64,000 nucleotides of DNA from Bradyrhizobium sp. (lineage in GTDB: Bacteria > Pseudomonadota > Alphaproteobacteria > Rhizobiales > Xanthobacteraceae), in NCBI RefSeq assembly GCF_004799445.1, contig NZ_SSNA01000169.1, positions 26,001-90,000 of the forward strand, written 5' to 3'. Positions 33,740 to 42,628 of the stretch are shown here, one piece after another (the stretch's first letter is position 1; each line of letters starts with the position of its first letter). The position numbers and the translations under genes are program-made. The notes beneath the pieces are model-generated. The model searched no databases. It worked only from the letters and a program-made list of their open reading frames with translations, and was not told the DNA's origin.

Positions 33740-35117
33740 CGTGTCGGGCCAGCTTTCCTGCCGTCGTGACGTCGAGCTCCGCCACGAACTTGATCATGGC
33801 GGGCACCTTGTGAGGCGCCAGAGAGGCCCGGCAATCGGCCAGAATCTTCTCGCGAAGATCGTCGCTGCGGCCGACGTCGCAACCCTCGGCCAGGATGACG
33901 TCGGCGACCACGATGGCCCCGGTGATCGGGCTGCGGCGCGATCGGGCGCGGGACATGCGCACCTCGGCATGCCGATTGATGACCGCTTCGATTTCCTCGG
34001 GATGAACCTTCAGCCCCCCGATATTGATGATACCGCCGCGCCTCCCGACAAAGTGGTAGCGGTTCCCGCGCAGCTCGACCATGTCGCCGGTGTCGACGAA
34101 TCCATCGCTGTCGGTCAGGGCGGCCGCTTGCCGGCCGACATAGGCATGCGCGGCCCGCGTCGAGCGGATCCGCAGCGATCCATCCACGACTTTCATCTCG
34201 ACGCCGTCGCGGCTCTCCCCGATCATCGCAGCCGGAAAGCCCTCAAGGCCATCGTTGACGGCAAAGCCGACGCCCGCCTCGGTCGAGGCATAGGCGTGAC
34301 CGATCGAAGCTTCGGGAAACGCGCGGCGCAAACCGTCCAGCACCGCCTGATCGGCAATCTCGCCCGACAGGCGAACGTAACGTGGAGAAAAGCCCGAAGC
34401 CGCGCCGCTCATCAGAAGCTTGCGCCAGTGCGACGGCGTGCCCGATATGTGGGTGACCGCCTTGTCCCGCAGGCGCGCCACATGATCGGCGATCGGCTCT
34501 CCCGGCTCCGACAGCACCATCGATCCGCCGCCGACGACGGCGCGCAAAAATATCTGAAGGCCGCCGTAGCGCCTGATGTCATAGAAGGTCGCCCACACCG
34601 GCGGCGCGCCGCGGGCCGGACCGTCTGCGACAATCGCGCCGGTCAGTCCCTCGAGGCTGTGGTTGACGATCTTCGGAACGCCCGAAGTGCCTGATGTCAG
34701 CATCAACCATTCGGTCGGCCGTTCGGTTCTTGCCCGCGCGGCCGTGCGCACGGGCGCGCGAGCCGCCACCACCAGATACACATCGGCGTCGGTCCAGCGC
34801 GCCGGTTCGTCGGTCACGATGGCATCGATTTCCGCATCTTCGATCAGGGTCTTGACGTGATCGGCCCTGAGATCCGGTGGACACAGCAGCATTCGCCGGG
34901 CCACGCCGTCGATCTCGATCATCGCGAGGGCGGATAGCAATTGATCCGCGACAGCAAGCAGCACCGAGCGCCCCGAGAGCTGGCGTGGACGGCCTACCAG
35001 GCAGGTTTCGCCGGTAATATCCGTCAGCGACACGACTCGCCGCGCGTCCGAGAGGGTGCGGCCCTTCAGGCTCGGATCAAGATAGTCACGCAGCACGAAG
35101 ATTTCACGCGGGGACAT
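33732..35117 (-). CDS. Adenylate-forming acyl ligase of the acyl cluster
   Basis: 461 residues, shorter than typical acyl-CoA ligases (about 500-550). ATP loop LTSGTSGVPK (about residue 140), YASTEAG, DTGDMVEL, the hinge GRRGGIINIGGLKVHPEEIE and the terminal catalytic lysine in TTAGKLARHD are present, so it is an active-looking ANL enzyme. It overlaps the ACP gene by 14 bases at its start and the SDR by eight at its end. Such a ligase beside a dedicated ACP probably loads a carboxylic acid onto the ACP phosphopantetheine. Substrate unknown. Confidence 0.9.
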   Translation of the reverse strand: MSPREIFVLRDYLDPSLKGRTLSDARRVVSLTDITGETCLVGRPRQLSGRSVLLAVADQLLSALAMIEIDGVARRMLLCPPDLRADHVKTLIEDAEIDAIVTDEPARWTDADVYLVVAARAPVRTAARARTERPTEWLMLTSGTSGVPKIVNHSLEGLTGAIVADGPARGAPPVWATFYDIRRYGGLQIFLRAVVGGGSMVLSEPGEPIADHVARLRDKAVTHISGTPSHWRKLLMSGAASGFSPRYVRLSGEIADQAVLDGLRRAFPEASIGHAYASTEAGVGFAVNDGLEGFPAAMIGESRDGVEMKVVDGSLRIRSTRAAHAYVGRQAAALTDSDGFVDTGDMVELRGNRYHFVGRRGGIINIGGLKVHPEEIEAVINRHAEVRMSRARSRRSPITGAIVVADVILAEGCDVGRSDDLREKILADCRASLAPHKVPAMIKFVAELDVTTAGKLARHDA

Positions 35118-35349
35118 TTTCGTAGGCCCTGATGAAGTCGCCTATCGTGAGAGGGAAGCTTGCATCCTCCGATATGGTAAACGGATCGATGCCAAGATCA
35201 TCTTCAAGCCGCGCGACCAGGATGGCGAAACCAAGCGAATCGAAACCCGTCTCGTGCAGAGACAGGGCATCATCGAGCGGCGGCAGGTTGACCTGCTGCT
35301 CGACGGCGATCTGCTGTATCGCTGAAATAATCCTTAACCTTACCGACAT
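35104..35349 (-). CDS. Acyl carrier protein
   Basis: 81 residues from ATG 35349, with GAGAAGG upstream. The phosphopantetheine site is GFDSLGF (Ser38), followed by the acidic helix LVARLEDDLGIDPF. It is divergent from the housekeeping AcpP (which reads DSLDTVE), so it is a specialised carrier. First gene of an overlapping three-gene set with a ligase and an SDR; a divergent acyltransferase starts 102 bases away. It should be activated by a phosphopantetheinyl transferase encoded elsewhere. Confidence 0.92.
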   Translation of the reverse strand: MSVRLRIISAIQQIAVEQQVNLPPLDDALSLHETGFDSLGFAILVARLEDDLGIDPFTISEDASFPLTIGDFIRAYENVPA

Positions 35350-35451
35350 GGATTGCTTAGCCTTCTCATTAAATTGTGAGAGGCCATGATAGAGCGCAAA
35401 TGTGAAATAAAACCCTCTTTTCCGCGATCTTTTACGTCCTTGGTAAACATC

Positions 35452-36327
35452 ATGCTCGCCGTCAAACCGCATTTTCGCGAAATACTGGAGAGCGATCTTG
35501 ACGCGATCGGCGAGCTGCTGACCAGGGGCTTCGTGCACCGCAGCCGCGAATACTGGATGCGTGGCCTCCATTATCAGGGTGCGCGGGCTCTGCCCCCGGG
35601 CGCGCCGCGCTACGGTTACCTGCTGGAGCATCAGGGCGTGCCGGTCGGCTGCCTGCTGTTGATCTATTCGAGCAAGATCATCGACGGTGAAGCCACAGCG
35701 TGCTGCAACGTGTCGAGCTGGTATGTCGATCCGGCATTCCGCAACTATGCGGCGCTGTTTGCGTCGATGACCCAAAAACGCAAGGAGGTCACCTATTTCA
35801 ACGTCACGCCGGCGGTGGCGACGTGGCCGATCCTCGAGGCACAGGGCTTTGTGCCCTATTGCCGCGGCCTCTATTTCTCGGTTCCGGCTCTCACGCGAGG
35901 CGGGCGCGGCATCACGGTCGAAACCGTCACGCAGGACACGACCTTCGTCGCGGGCCTGGCGGATGCGGAGCTGGCGATGCTCAAGCGCCACGCCGAATAT
36001 GGCTGCCTCAGTCTGGTATGCAGCACCGCCGACGAAGCCCTTCCCTTCATTTTTTTCTCGCTGCGAAAGCGCCGCGGGATCATCCCCCTGCCCGCCATGC
36101 AGCTCGGTTATTGCCGCAGCACCGCCGACTACGTCAAATGCGCAGGCGCGATCGGGCGCCATCTGCTGTGGCGGGGAAAGCCGATCGTCATCGTCGACGC
36201 CAACGGCGCGGTGGCAGGCTTGCCCGGCGTCTACAGCGAGGCGCGCGGCCGCAAATATTTCAAGGGCCCGCACCGACCCCGGCTCGGCGATCTGGCCGAC
36301 ACCGAACTCGCCATTTACGGCATGTGA
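35452..36327 (+). CDS. GNAT-like acyltransferase divergent from the ACP cluster
   Basis: 291 residues from ATG 35452 (an upstream in-frame start at 35386 has no support). The first part reads FREILESDLDAIGELLTRGF, a GNAT start, then GYLLEHQGVPVGCLLLI, SSWYVDPAFRN (motif A region), TPAVATWPILEAQGFVPY. The second half (about 150-291) is a further domain without a clear match, so a tandem or atypical GNAT is likely. Sharing a 100-base divergent promoter region with an ACP/ligase/SDR set suggests it transfers the ACP-bound acyl group to an amine. Acceptor unknown. Confidence 0.75.
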   Translation: MLAVKPHFREILESDLDAIGELLTRGFVHRSREYWMRGLHYQGARALPPGAPRYGYLLEHQGVPVGCLLLIYSSKIIDGEATACCNVSSWYVDPAFRNYAALFASMTQKRKEVTYFNVTPAVATWPILEAQGFVPYCRGLYFSVPALTRGGRGITVETVTQDTTFVAGLADAELAMLKRHAEYGCLSLVCSTADEALPFIFFSLRKRRGIIPLPAMQLGYCRSTADYVKCAGAIGRHLLWRGKPIVIVDANGAVAGLPGVYSEARGRKYFKGPHRPRLGDLADTELAIYGM

Positions 36328-36627
36328 CCGCTGGCCCTGCCTCGGTGCGATCAAGACCGCCTGCTTCATTGTGATCAATATTGCTCACTCGACAGCACAG
36401 CCGGACATGCTCCGCTGAAGCAGACATGGCGTCGGGGAACCATTCACAGGGCAGTTGATTGGATTGGTGCAGCCGCGGTCTCGTGCGCTCCACCCCCAAA
36501 TTCAGAAGTTTTGGTTTGGCGCCCGTGCGACGACCGGCACGTGGACTGCTGCGTAAAGAAAGATCGGATTTTCTCTTCACAAGCCGCCGCTCCGATTTCA
36601 ATCGGGCCGCAGGCTGGAGGGCAAAGC
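36328..36627. other. Gene-free stretch before the receiver gene
   Basis: About 300 bases with no supportable coding region. It contains the partly symmetric ATTGTGATCAAT at about 36368, which does not have the spacing of a FixK box. A promoter for the two-gene signalling operon must lie here but no clear -35/-10 pair stands out. Confidence 0.5.
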
Positions 36628-37059
36628 GTGCTCAAGGTCTTGATTGTTGAAGACGATCTCATGCTGGCGGATTTCGCGGAGGAGATCCTCGTCGAACACG
36701 GTTACGAGATAAGCGGCATCGCCCGCACCGTCGCCGAAGCCGTCGCGCTCGCACGGCATTCCGAACCTGACCTTGTCATGCTCGATCTAAGGCTGGCCGA
36801 CGGCGGGCTCGGAACCGACGTCGCAGTTCAACTGGCAGCCCGTGACAGGCCCGGTATCCTTTACGTCACCGGCAACATGTCACAGGTCGCTCTGATCCAC
36901 GGCGACGCCTGCCTTGCCAAACCCTATCGCTCCGCCGATCTGCTGCGCGGCCTCGCAATCGTTGCCGAGATCGTCGCCACCGGCAAAGCGCGGCCTCCGT
37001 TTCCTCAAGGGTTCCAAGTGCTGAACCCGGCGGCAGCGAGCCAGGCGGCCCTCTCATGA
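36628..37059 (+). CDS. Single-domain response regulator
   Basis: 143 residues from GTG 36628 with GGAGG eight bases upstream. A complete receiver domain: acidic pair E8/D9/D10 (LIVEDD), phosphorylation site D53 (VMLDLRLAD), conserved Thr in YVTGN and Lys in CLAKPYRS. No output domain follows, only a short tail, so it acts by protein contact. Its TGA overlaps the ATG of a HisKA_2 kinase gene, the probable partner. Similar CheY-like proteins with HWE/HisKA_2 kinases feed into stress-response phosphorelays in alphaproteobacteria. Confidence 0.92.
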   Translation: MLKVLIVEDDLMLADFAEEILVEHGYEISGIARTVAEAVALARHSEPDLVMLDLRLADGGLGTDVAVQLAARDRPGILYVTGNMSQVALIHGDACLAKPYRSADLLRGLAIVAEIVATGKARPPFPQGFQVLNPAAASQAALS

Positions 37060-38267
37060 AGAACAACGGCACAAACGCCACACAGGTCCGCAAGCTTCTT
37101 CGCCAGCAGGCCGCGGTTGCCCACTTCGGCAGCTTTGCCCTTCGCGAGAACGACGTATTGAAAGTCCTGACGGAAGCGGCGCGAGTCTGTGCCGAATGCC
37201 TCAGCGTGCCGTTTTCCAAGGTGTGCCACTACCGCGAAAGGGAGAACGATCTCCTCATTGAGGCCGGCTACGGCTGGCACGCTGGCGTCATTGGAAATGT
37301 CGTCTCGCGCGCCGACGTCACCTCGCCGCAGGGGCGCGCCTTTATTACCGGCAAACCATCGATCTGCAACGATTTGCGCAATGACAACGACTTCGAGCTG
37401 CCGCCTTTCTATGCCGAGCACGGCATCGTCTCGACCATCGACGTCATCATCAAGGGCAGCGACGAACAGCCTTACGGCGTGCTCGAGATCGATAATAACG
37501 AACAACATGATTACGATCAGCACGACGTCGATTTTCTGACGGGCTTTGCCAATGTCCTAGCGGAGGCTGTCGCGACATCCGCGCGAACGCGCCTCCTGCA
37601 GCACACCATCGACCGGATGAAGGTCCTTGTTCAGGAGAAGGATCGGTTGCTGGAGCAGAAGAAGGTGCTGGCCGAGGAGCTGCAGCACCGGGTACGGAAC
37701 AATCTGCAACTGGTTTACGGGATGCTGAGCAAGCAATTGGACGACACGCCGGACACGCTCGGGCAACGCGGCATCAAGGCGATCTCGCGCCGGGTTTCGA
37801 CCCTGGCGCAGGTGTATGACCATCTGCTCGGAAACGAGATGACGCGAACGACCGATTTCGGCAGCTACGTAAAGTCACTCTGCGTCAATCTCGCGGAAAT
37901 TCAGGCGGCGCCGATCGGTAGCGTCACGCTTGCTTGCGAGAGCGATGCGATCGCCCTCGATCTCGATGTGGTGACCGCGCTTGGCATCGTCGTCGCCGAG
38001 GTGGTCACCAACAGTTATGACCACGCTTTCCCCGGCGGCAAAGGCTCAATTGTCGTGTCGGTCCGCCGCGCCGAGGGCGATAACGCGACCATAACCATCA
38101 GTGACGACGGCACGGGCTTCATCGCCAAAGCCGAAAGCAAGCGGCATGGACTGGGATTGGTGCGGCGACTTGTCCAACAGGTGCGCGGAAGCGCCATCGT
38201 CGACTCCGGTCATGGCACGGTTTGGACCATCAAGATTCCGGTCGAACGCATCGCATTTTCCGTCTAA
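37056..38267 (+). CDS. GAF-domain HisKA_2 sensor histidine kinase
   Basis: 403 residues, no membrane segment, so cytoplasmic. A GAF domain occupies about residues 25-175 (CAECLSVPFSKVCHYRERENDLLIE and on to VDFLTGFANVLAEAV). The phosphoacceptor helix is EELQHRVRNNLQL (His about 211) of the HisKA_2 type, followed by the ATPase domain with the N box EVVTNSYDHAF, DDGTGF and HGLGLVRRLV. It overlaps the receiver gene by four bases. The GAF ligand is unknown; such kinases often sense light, redox or small molecules. Confidence 0.93.
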   Translation: MKNNGTNATQVRKLLRQQAAVAHFGSFALRENDVLKVLTEAARVCAECLSVPFSKVCHYRERENDLLIEAGYGWHAGVIGNVVSRADVTSPQGRAFITGKPSICNDLRNDNDFELPPFYAEHGIVSTIDVIIKGSDEQPYGVLEIDNNEQHDYDQHDVDFLTGFANVLAEAVATSARTRLLQHTIDRMKVLVQEKDRLLEQKKVLAEELQHRVRNNLQLVYGMLSKQLDDTPDTLGQRGIKAISRRVSTLAQVYDHLLGNEMTRTTDFGSYVKSLCVNLAEIQAAPIGSVTLACESDAIALDLDVVTALGIVVAEVVTNSYDHAFPGGKGSIVVSVRRAEGDNATITISDDGTGFIAKAESKRHGLGLVRRLVQQVRGSAIVDSGHGTVWTIKIPVERIAFSV

Positions 38268-38328
38268 TCCGAGCCGCCCGCGGCCAAGACGATCAAACAG
38301 GGCTCGCTACTTCAGAAATTGGGCAACG

Positions 38329-38508
38329 ATGAAAATCACGCCTCCGCCGCCAAGCTGCAGCCATTTTCAAACCACCGAGCTGCCGTGCCCCACATGCGAC
38401 AGGTGGATGAAGTTGACTCTGATAGAACCGAGCGGTCCTAACATCGACTTGCGCACCTATGAATGCATTGCGTGCGACTCAGGCGCCAGCTTTCTGATAG
38501 CCATATAG
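38329..38508 (+). CDS. 59-residue zinc-ribbon-like protein
   Basis: ATG 38329 to TAG 38508. The product has two CxxC pairs, CPTC (about residues 24-27) and CIAC (about 48-51), with the tract WMKLTLIEPSGPNIDLRTYE between them, the layout of a small zinc ribbon. An additional cysteine occurs at the N-terminus. It begins 61 bases after the kinase gene on the same strand and converges on the acyl-CoA synthetase gene. Probably a structural zinc micro-domain; function unknown. Confidence 0.75.
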   Translation: MKITPPPPSCSHFQTTELPCPTCDRWMKLTLIEPSGPNIDLRTYECIACDSGASFLIAI

Positions 38509-38513
38509 GCGCC

Positions 38514-40331
38514 TTACAACCGGATCGCTGCTTCCGATATCCGCGCATAACAGGCAGCATCGATCGGAACAAAAGCGCCGGACTTGGGATCTCTGAAGAA
38601 CAGCGGATCCGCGATGCGGCCTGGGTCGAACCCGGCGCGGATCAGGTCCTGCTTTTTTTGCTTGAAGGTTTCGGTGCTGTCGAGTGCCGTGCAAAGACGG
38701 ACGAAAACCGGGCAGGCATAGGCCGGCAGCCGGCGCGCGAGATGATCCCTGAATTTCCCGAAATCAAAGCGGTCGTCGGTCACGATCGCAACCATTCCGG
38801 CGCGGCCATCGGCGCCCGGGACGGTGACGCCGTAGGTGGTGGCGTCGACCACGCCCGGGCAATCGGCGACCGCCTCGTTCACTTCGGAGGTCGCGACGTT
38901 CTCGCCTTTCCAGCGGAAAGTATCGCCGATCCGGTCGACGAAATGGAAAAAGCCGGCGTCGTCGAGCGTCATCAGGTCGCCGGTGCGAAACCAGGCGTCG
39001 CCTTTGGCGAGCACGTCGCGCAGCACTTTCTTTTCGGTTTCGGCCGCGTTGGTGTAACCCTCGAAACGGCCGCCACCGTCATCGGCGCTTCCGATCCGCC
39101 CGATGGCTTCGCCGACCTCGCCGCGGGCGCAAGCGACACACAGACCGTCCGCGGAGCGCACGGGAACGCCAAGCTCGGCATCGACCCGAACGATCGCCGC
39201 CGGAAAGCGATGCGCCAGCAACGGCGGAATCCGGCCAATCGCGCCCGGCTTGCCTTCCACATTGTAGAGCGAGAAATTGCCTTCGGTCGCCGCGTAGAAT
39301 TCAAGTATTTGCGGAATCGAAAACCGCGACTGAAAGGCTTCCCAGATATCGCCGCGCAGACCGTTGCCGCAGGCGAGTCGAAGCCGATGCCGGGTCTCGA
39401 ATTCGGACACAGGCGCTTTCAGAAAATACCGGCAAAGCTCGCCGATATACTGGAACAGGGTGCAATCCCAGCGTACGATATCGCGCCAAAAGGCTCCGGC
39501 CGAGAATTTGTCCGATAGCACCACCGATGCTCCCGCGGTCAGCATGCTGCATGGCGCGACCACGCCGCCGACGCTGTGAAACAGCGGCAGGCAATCGAAC
39601 AACCGGTCTTCGGGCGAGGCGCCGGTCAATCCGGCAAACCAGCCGCCCCAGTTCAGGATGCGCCGGTGACTGACGCTGGCGGCCTTCGGCAGGCCGGTCG
39701 TCCCCGACGTGTAGATCAACAGCGCCCGATCGTTGATGGTGACCCCACCTCGCTCGGCTGGCGTCAGGGGACTGCCGTCCAGTCGATCCAGAGCCGCATC
39801 AATGCCTGCTTCGCTCGCGATACCGCCGTGCAGCCAGATTTTCGGCGCCCGCTTCAAATCAGGCCGTGCCGTCTCAAATACCGTTGCGAGATCATGGCCG
39901 AGAATGATGTGGTCCGCGGCCGCGACGTTGATGCAGTGCGACAGCGACGACCCTACCAGTTTGGTATTGATGAGCGCCGCGACACCGCCGACCTTGGTGA
40001 TGCCGAGCCAGGCGGCGATGTAGTCCGGACGGCCCGGCATGAACAGGCAAACGGTATCGCCGGCGCCGATCCCTGCGGCCAATGCCCAGCGGGCATAGCG
40101 GTTCACCCGGTCGGCCAGCGTCCGGTAGCTGAACGTCTCAATGTCCGATATCAGGCCGGGCCGCTCCGGCTGTCGAGCCGCCCAATCCTCGACAACGTCC
40201 GCGAACAATCGATCGGGGTTGGCCTCGATGCGGGAGGTGAGCTCAATGGCCTTCAGCCAGCTCTTGGCGGCCGACGGTTTGCCCCGCGGCCGCGGGCTGC
40301 CTGTCGGTTGCTCAATGACGCCTGCGTTCAT
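38514..40331 (-). CDS. Long-chain acyl-CoA synthetase (FATP/VLACS type)
   Basis: 605 residues from ATG 40331. ANL motifs: LLIYTSGTTGLPKAA (about residue 210), YAATEGN, WFRTGDLM and the A8-like RIGDTFRWKGENVATSEVNE, with the late YACPVFVRL and ETFKQKKQDL segments typical of the fatty-acid transport protein/very-long-chain group. It would activate long-chain fatty acids or bile-acid-like molecules to CoA esters. Single gene; it converges on the zinc-ribbon ORF. It is distinct from the shorter ligase at 33732 and not in the same operon. Confidence 0.93.
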   Translation of the reverse strand: MNAGVIEQPTGSPRPRGKPSAAKSWLKAIELTSRIEANPDRLFADVVEDWAARQPERPGLISDIETFSYRTLADRVNRYARWALAAGIGAGDTVCLFMPGRPDYIAAWLGITKVGGVAALINTKLVGSSLSHCINVAAADHIILGHDLATVFETARPDLKRAPKIWLHGGIASEAGIDAALDRLDGSPLTPAERGGVTINDRALLIYTSGTTGLPKAASVSHRRILNWGGWFAGLTGASPEDRLFDCLPLFHSVGGVVAPCSMLTAGASVVLSDKFSAGAFWRDIVRWDCTLFQYIGELCRYFLKAPVSEFETRHRLRLACGNGLRGDIWEAFQSRFSIPQILEFYAATEGNFSLYNVEGKPGAIGRIPPLLAHRFPAAIVRVDAELGVPVRSADGLCVACARGEVGEAIGRIGSADDGGGRFEGYTNAAETEKKVLRDVLAKGDAWFRTGDLMTLDDAGFFHFVDRIGDTFRWKGENVATSEVNEAVADCPGVVDATTYGVTVPGADGRAGMVAIVTDDRFDFGKFRDHLARRLPAYACPVFVRLCTALDSTETFKQKKQDLIRAGFDPGRIADPLFFRDPKSGAFVPIDAACYARISEAAIRL

Positions 40332-40491
40332 GGCCGAATACTTGTTGATCGGGCGCAATGTATAACCCGCGTCGGCCTGACCAGGCGTTAATCGGCACGG
40401 TTAAAGGTGGCGTCGCGGTTGTCAGCCCGCAGGAACGGAAAACCCCTCCGTTCGATGGCGGATGGGTTCGTCGACGATTTTCCGCCGAGGA

Positions 40492-40668
40492 CTAGTTGGC
40501 GTGGACGACCAGCTTCTCTTCCGCGAAAAACTGCAGCGCGCCATAGCCTTCCATATCGACGGCATAGCGAAAATTGCCGTCCGTGGTTGGAAACACGGCG
40601 ATGATGACGCCGCCTTCATGGTCGTCGGCAGCTTTATCGACCCTCTCGCCAATCGCAAATTTGGACAT
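40492..40668 (-). CDS. 58-residue conserved hypothetical protein
   Basis: ATG 40668 has AGAAGGAG eight bases upstream, a strong ribosome site. The product starts MSKFAIGERVDKAADDHEGG, then VIIAVFPTTDGNFRYAVDME and GYGALQFFAEEKLVVHAN, a compact beta-rich fold resembling small SH3-like proteins that begin with an xxGxxV strand. No partner is adjacent. Composition and ribosome site support a real gene; function unknown. Confidence 0.75.
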   Translation of the reverse strand: MSKFAIGERVDKAADDHEGGVIIAVFPTTDGNFRYAVDMEGYGALQFFAEEKLVVHAN

Positions 40669-40903
40669 CGCGAACTCCTTCTGGAATCGTTGATGCGATT
40701 ATCCGCCCAAATTGGTTAACGTATCTTAAGCAAGGCGGCGCCGGGTCAGCTGCCCGTTTCAGCGCCATCGATCGGCTCAAACTGCGCCATCTGCGGCCAT
40801 AAGCCCTTATGGACGCGCATGAATTTTACCGCGATGATGGCACGCCGTGCGGGCCAACCGGATTCCAGCGATGTCTGCCGATCCCCATTATCGAGAGGCC
40901 GCC

Positions 40904-41887
40904 ATGATCGGCAGGCGAGCCTTGCTGCGTTCCGTGGCCCAGGCCGGGGTGGTGTGGCTCGGCATCGGACCGCTGGCGTCGGCGCGGGCCGACTCCTATC
41001 CGTCGCATCCCGTGCGATGGGTGGTCCCCTACACCGCAGGCGGCGCCACCGATGTGCTTTCCCGCTTGATCTGCCAGCGCCTGTCCGAGCGGATGGGCCA
41101 GCCGTTCATTGTTGAAAACAAGCCGGGCGCCGGCAGCAATATCGGCACCCAGGCCGTCATCAGTTCGCCGCCGGACGGATATACTTTGTTGCTGACGAGC
41201 ACCGCCAACGCCATCAACGCCTCGTTCGATCCCTCGCTGCCCTATGATTTCGCCAAGGACATCGTGCCGGTCGCGGGCGTCGCCCGCATTCCGCTGGTGC
41301 TGGTGGTCAACAACGACCTGCCCGTCCGCAGCGTCGCGGAATTTATCGCCTACGCCAAAGCCAATCCGGGCAAACTCAGCATTGCTTCATCGGGTATCGG
41401 CACCTCGCTTCATCTGTCCGGCGAATTGTTCAAGGCGATGGCCGGGATCGAGTTCGTTCACGTGCCCTATCGCGGCTCGGCGCCGGGCCTGTCCGACGTC
41501 ATGGCCGGCCAGATCCAGGGCATGTTCGACAATGTGACATCCTCATTCGAACTGGTGCGGTCGGCAAAGCTACGTGCGCTCGGCGTGACCACGAAGGAGC
41601 GATCGGAAACGCTGCCGGAGGTGCCGCCGATCGGAGACACGCTCGCCGGGTTCGAAACCAGTTCATTCTACGGCGTCGGCGCCCCGCGCGGCACGCCGCA
41701 GCAAATCGTCGATCTCCTGAACAGGGAAATCAACGCGGCGCTCGCCGATCCCGTCATCCAGCAGCGGCTCGGCGAGCTCGGCGCCGTTCCGATCGCCGGC
41801 AATGCCAGCCAGTTCGGCGCGATGCTCGCCGTCGAAACCGAGCGCTGGCGCAAAGTCGTGGAACTATCCGGGCAAAAGAAGGAATGA
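40904..41887 (+). CDS. Tripartite tricarboxylate transporter receptor (TctC/Bug family)
   Basis: 327 residues from ATG 40904, with GAGAGG upstream (ATG 40871 is possible). The N-terminus MIGRRALLRSVAQAG is twin-arginine-like, with cleavage near SARA. Mature signatures: YPSHPVRWVVPYTAGGATDVLSR, VENKPGAGSNIGTQAV, PPDGYTLLL and VPYRGSAPGLSDVMAGQIQGMF. Bug proteins bind carboxylates in the periplasm. No TctA/TctB membrane genes are near, the usual situation for the many orphan Bug receptors. Ligand unknown. Confidence 0.92.
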   Translation: MIGRRALLRSVAQAGVVWLGIGPLASARADSYPSHPVRWVVPYTAGGATDVLSRLICQRLSERMGQPFIVENKPGAGSNIGTQAVISSPPDGYTLLLTSTANAINASFDPSLPYDFAKDIVPVAGVARIPLVLVVNNDLPVRSVAEFIAYAKANPGKLSIASSGIGTSLHLSGELFKAMAGIEFVHVPYRGSAPGLSDVMAGQIQGMFDNVTSSFELVRSAKLRALGVTTKERSETLPEVPPIGDTLAGFETSSFYGVGAPRGTPQQIVDLLNREINAALADPVIQQRLGELGAVPIAGNASQFGAMLAVETERWRKVVELSGQKKE

Positions 41888-41949
41888 GGCCGGGCGGGAT
41901 TGGCTTCCGGGTGATCGCACGCCCGAACCGGACAGATCTTCCCCTCCGC

Positions 41950-41963
41950 TTGATCTTGGTCAA
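41950..41963 (+). promoter_or_regulatory. FixK-type box before the 160-residue membrane protein
   Basis: TTGATCTTGGTCAA is a perfect TTGA-N6-TCAA palindrome centred 41 bases before the ATG at 41997. Class II spacing would start transcription at the ATG, so the message may be leaderless or the spacing unusual. Confidence 0.75.
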
Positions 41964-41996
41964 CAATCGGCCAGGTTGGTTTGGTACCCAGATCAC

Positions 41997-42479
41997 ATGA
42001 TCAAACACAGCGACCCATGGCATACCCGCTCCGCCTTCAGCAGGTGGGCGCACGTCCTTGAACGGATCGGGCTCGCTTTGACCGGAGCCTCATGCGGCCT
42101 GTTCGTTGCCGCGCATGTCGGAAGAGCCGACATCGACCTGATCGGTTCAGCTGCGGCCGTGTTCGCCATGATGCTCTACGGAGCCGCCGGCTTCTATCTC
42201 GGAATCGATCTGCCCCAGGCCCCGGCCGATCACCGCATGCACCTGCCGCTGCAGCACGGGCTGGGCAGCAGGGCGGACATCGTGGAGTTACTGAGCGCGG
42301 CCGGCACTTTCCTCGCCGCAGTGGCGGCGGTGGTGTCCGTCTCCAGCATCGTTCTCGACGAAACCGCGCGCGCCGGCACGGCTCTCCTGATCTCTCTCAG
42401 CTGGGCGATCGGCGCCACCATGCAGATCGCCGCCGGTATCATCGCGCGGGTGAAGGCCGAGGCTTCCGACAAATTATAG
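41997..42479 (+). CDS. Four-helix membrane protein with FixK-type box
   Basis: 160 residues from ATG 41997. About four hydrophobic segments (roughly residues 22-42, 48-68, 98-120, 130-150), a basic N-terminus and an intermediate loop PQAPADHRMHLPLQHGLG. No family is recognised. No ribosome site is seen before the ATG. A FixK-type operator lies directly upstream and a second lies just after the gene before the CBS gene, placing it in the low-oxygen set (inference). Confidence 0.75.
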   Translation: MIKHSDPWHTRSAFSRWAHVLERIGLALTGASCGLFVAAHVGRADIDLIGSAAAVFAMMLYGAAGFYLGIDLPQAPADHRMHLPLQHGLGSRADIVELLSAAGTFLAAVAAVVSVSSIVLDETARAGTALLISLSWAIGATMQIAAGIIARVKAEASDKL

Positions 42480-42548
42480 CGGTCGTCGGCGGACGGGTCC
42501 GAAAGGCAAACGGCACCTGCTCGGAATTCCCTGGCGAGATAGCCGTGG

Positions 42549-42562
42549 TTGACCCTGATCAA
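42549..42562 (+). promoter_or_regulatory. FixK-type box before the CBS-BON gene
   Basis: TTGACCCTGATCAA is a perfect TTGA-N6-TCAA palindrome centred at 42555.5. At -41.5 transcription would begin near 42597, 32 bases before the ATG at 42629, a standard class II promoter layout. Confidence 0.82.
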
Positions 42563-42628
42563 GCCTTCAGCGTCCGTTTCCAACTAGCCTGACCCCGCAT
42601 TTTCGAAGAACGGGCTTGGAGGCCACCG

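Noticed and set aside
36365..36380. ATTGTGATCAAT as a possible seventh FixK box
   Set aside because: The spacing between TTG and CAA halves is too short for TTGA-N6-TCAA.
40418..40470. GGAAC...GTT as an EcfG stress promoter
   Set aside because: Spacing between the halves is about 12 bases, not the required 16-17.
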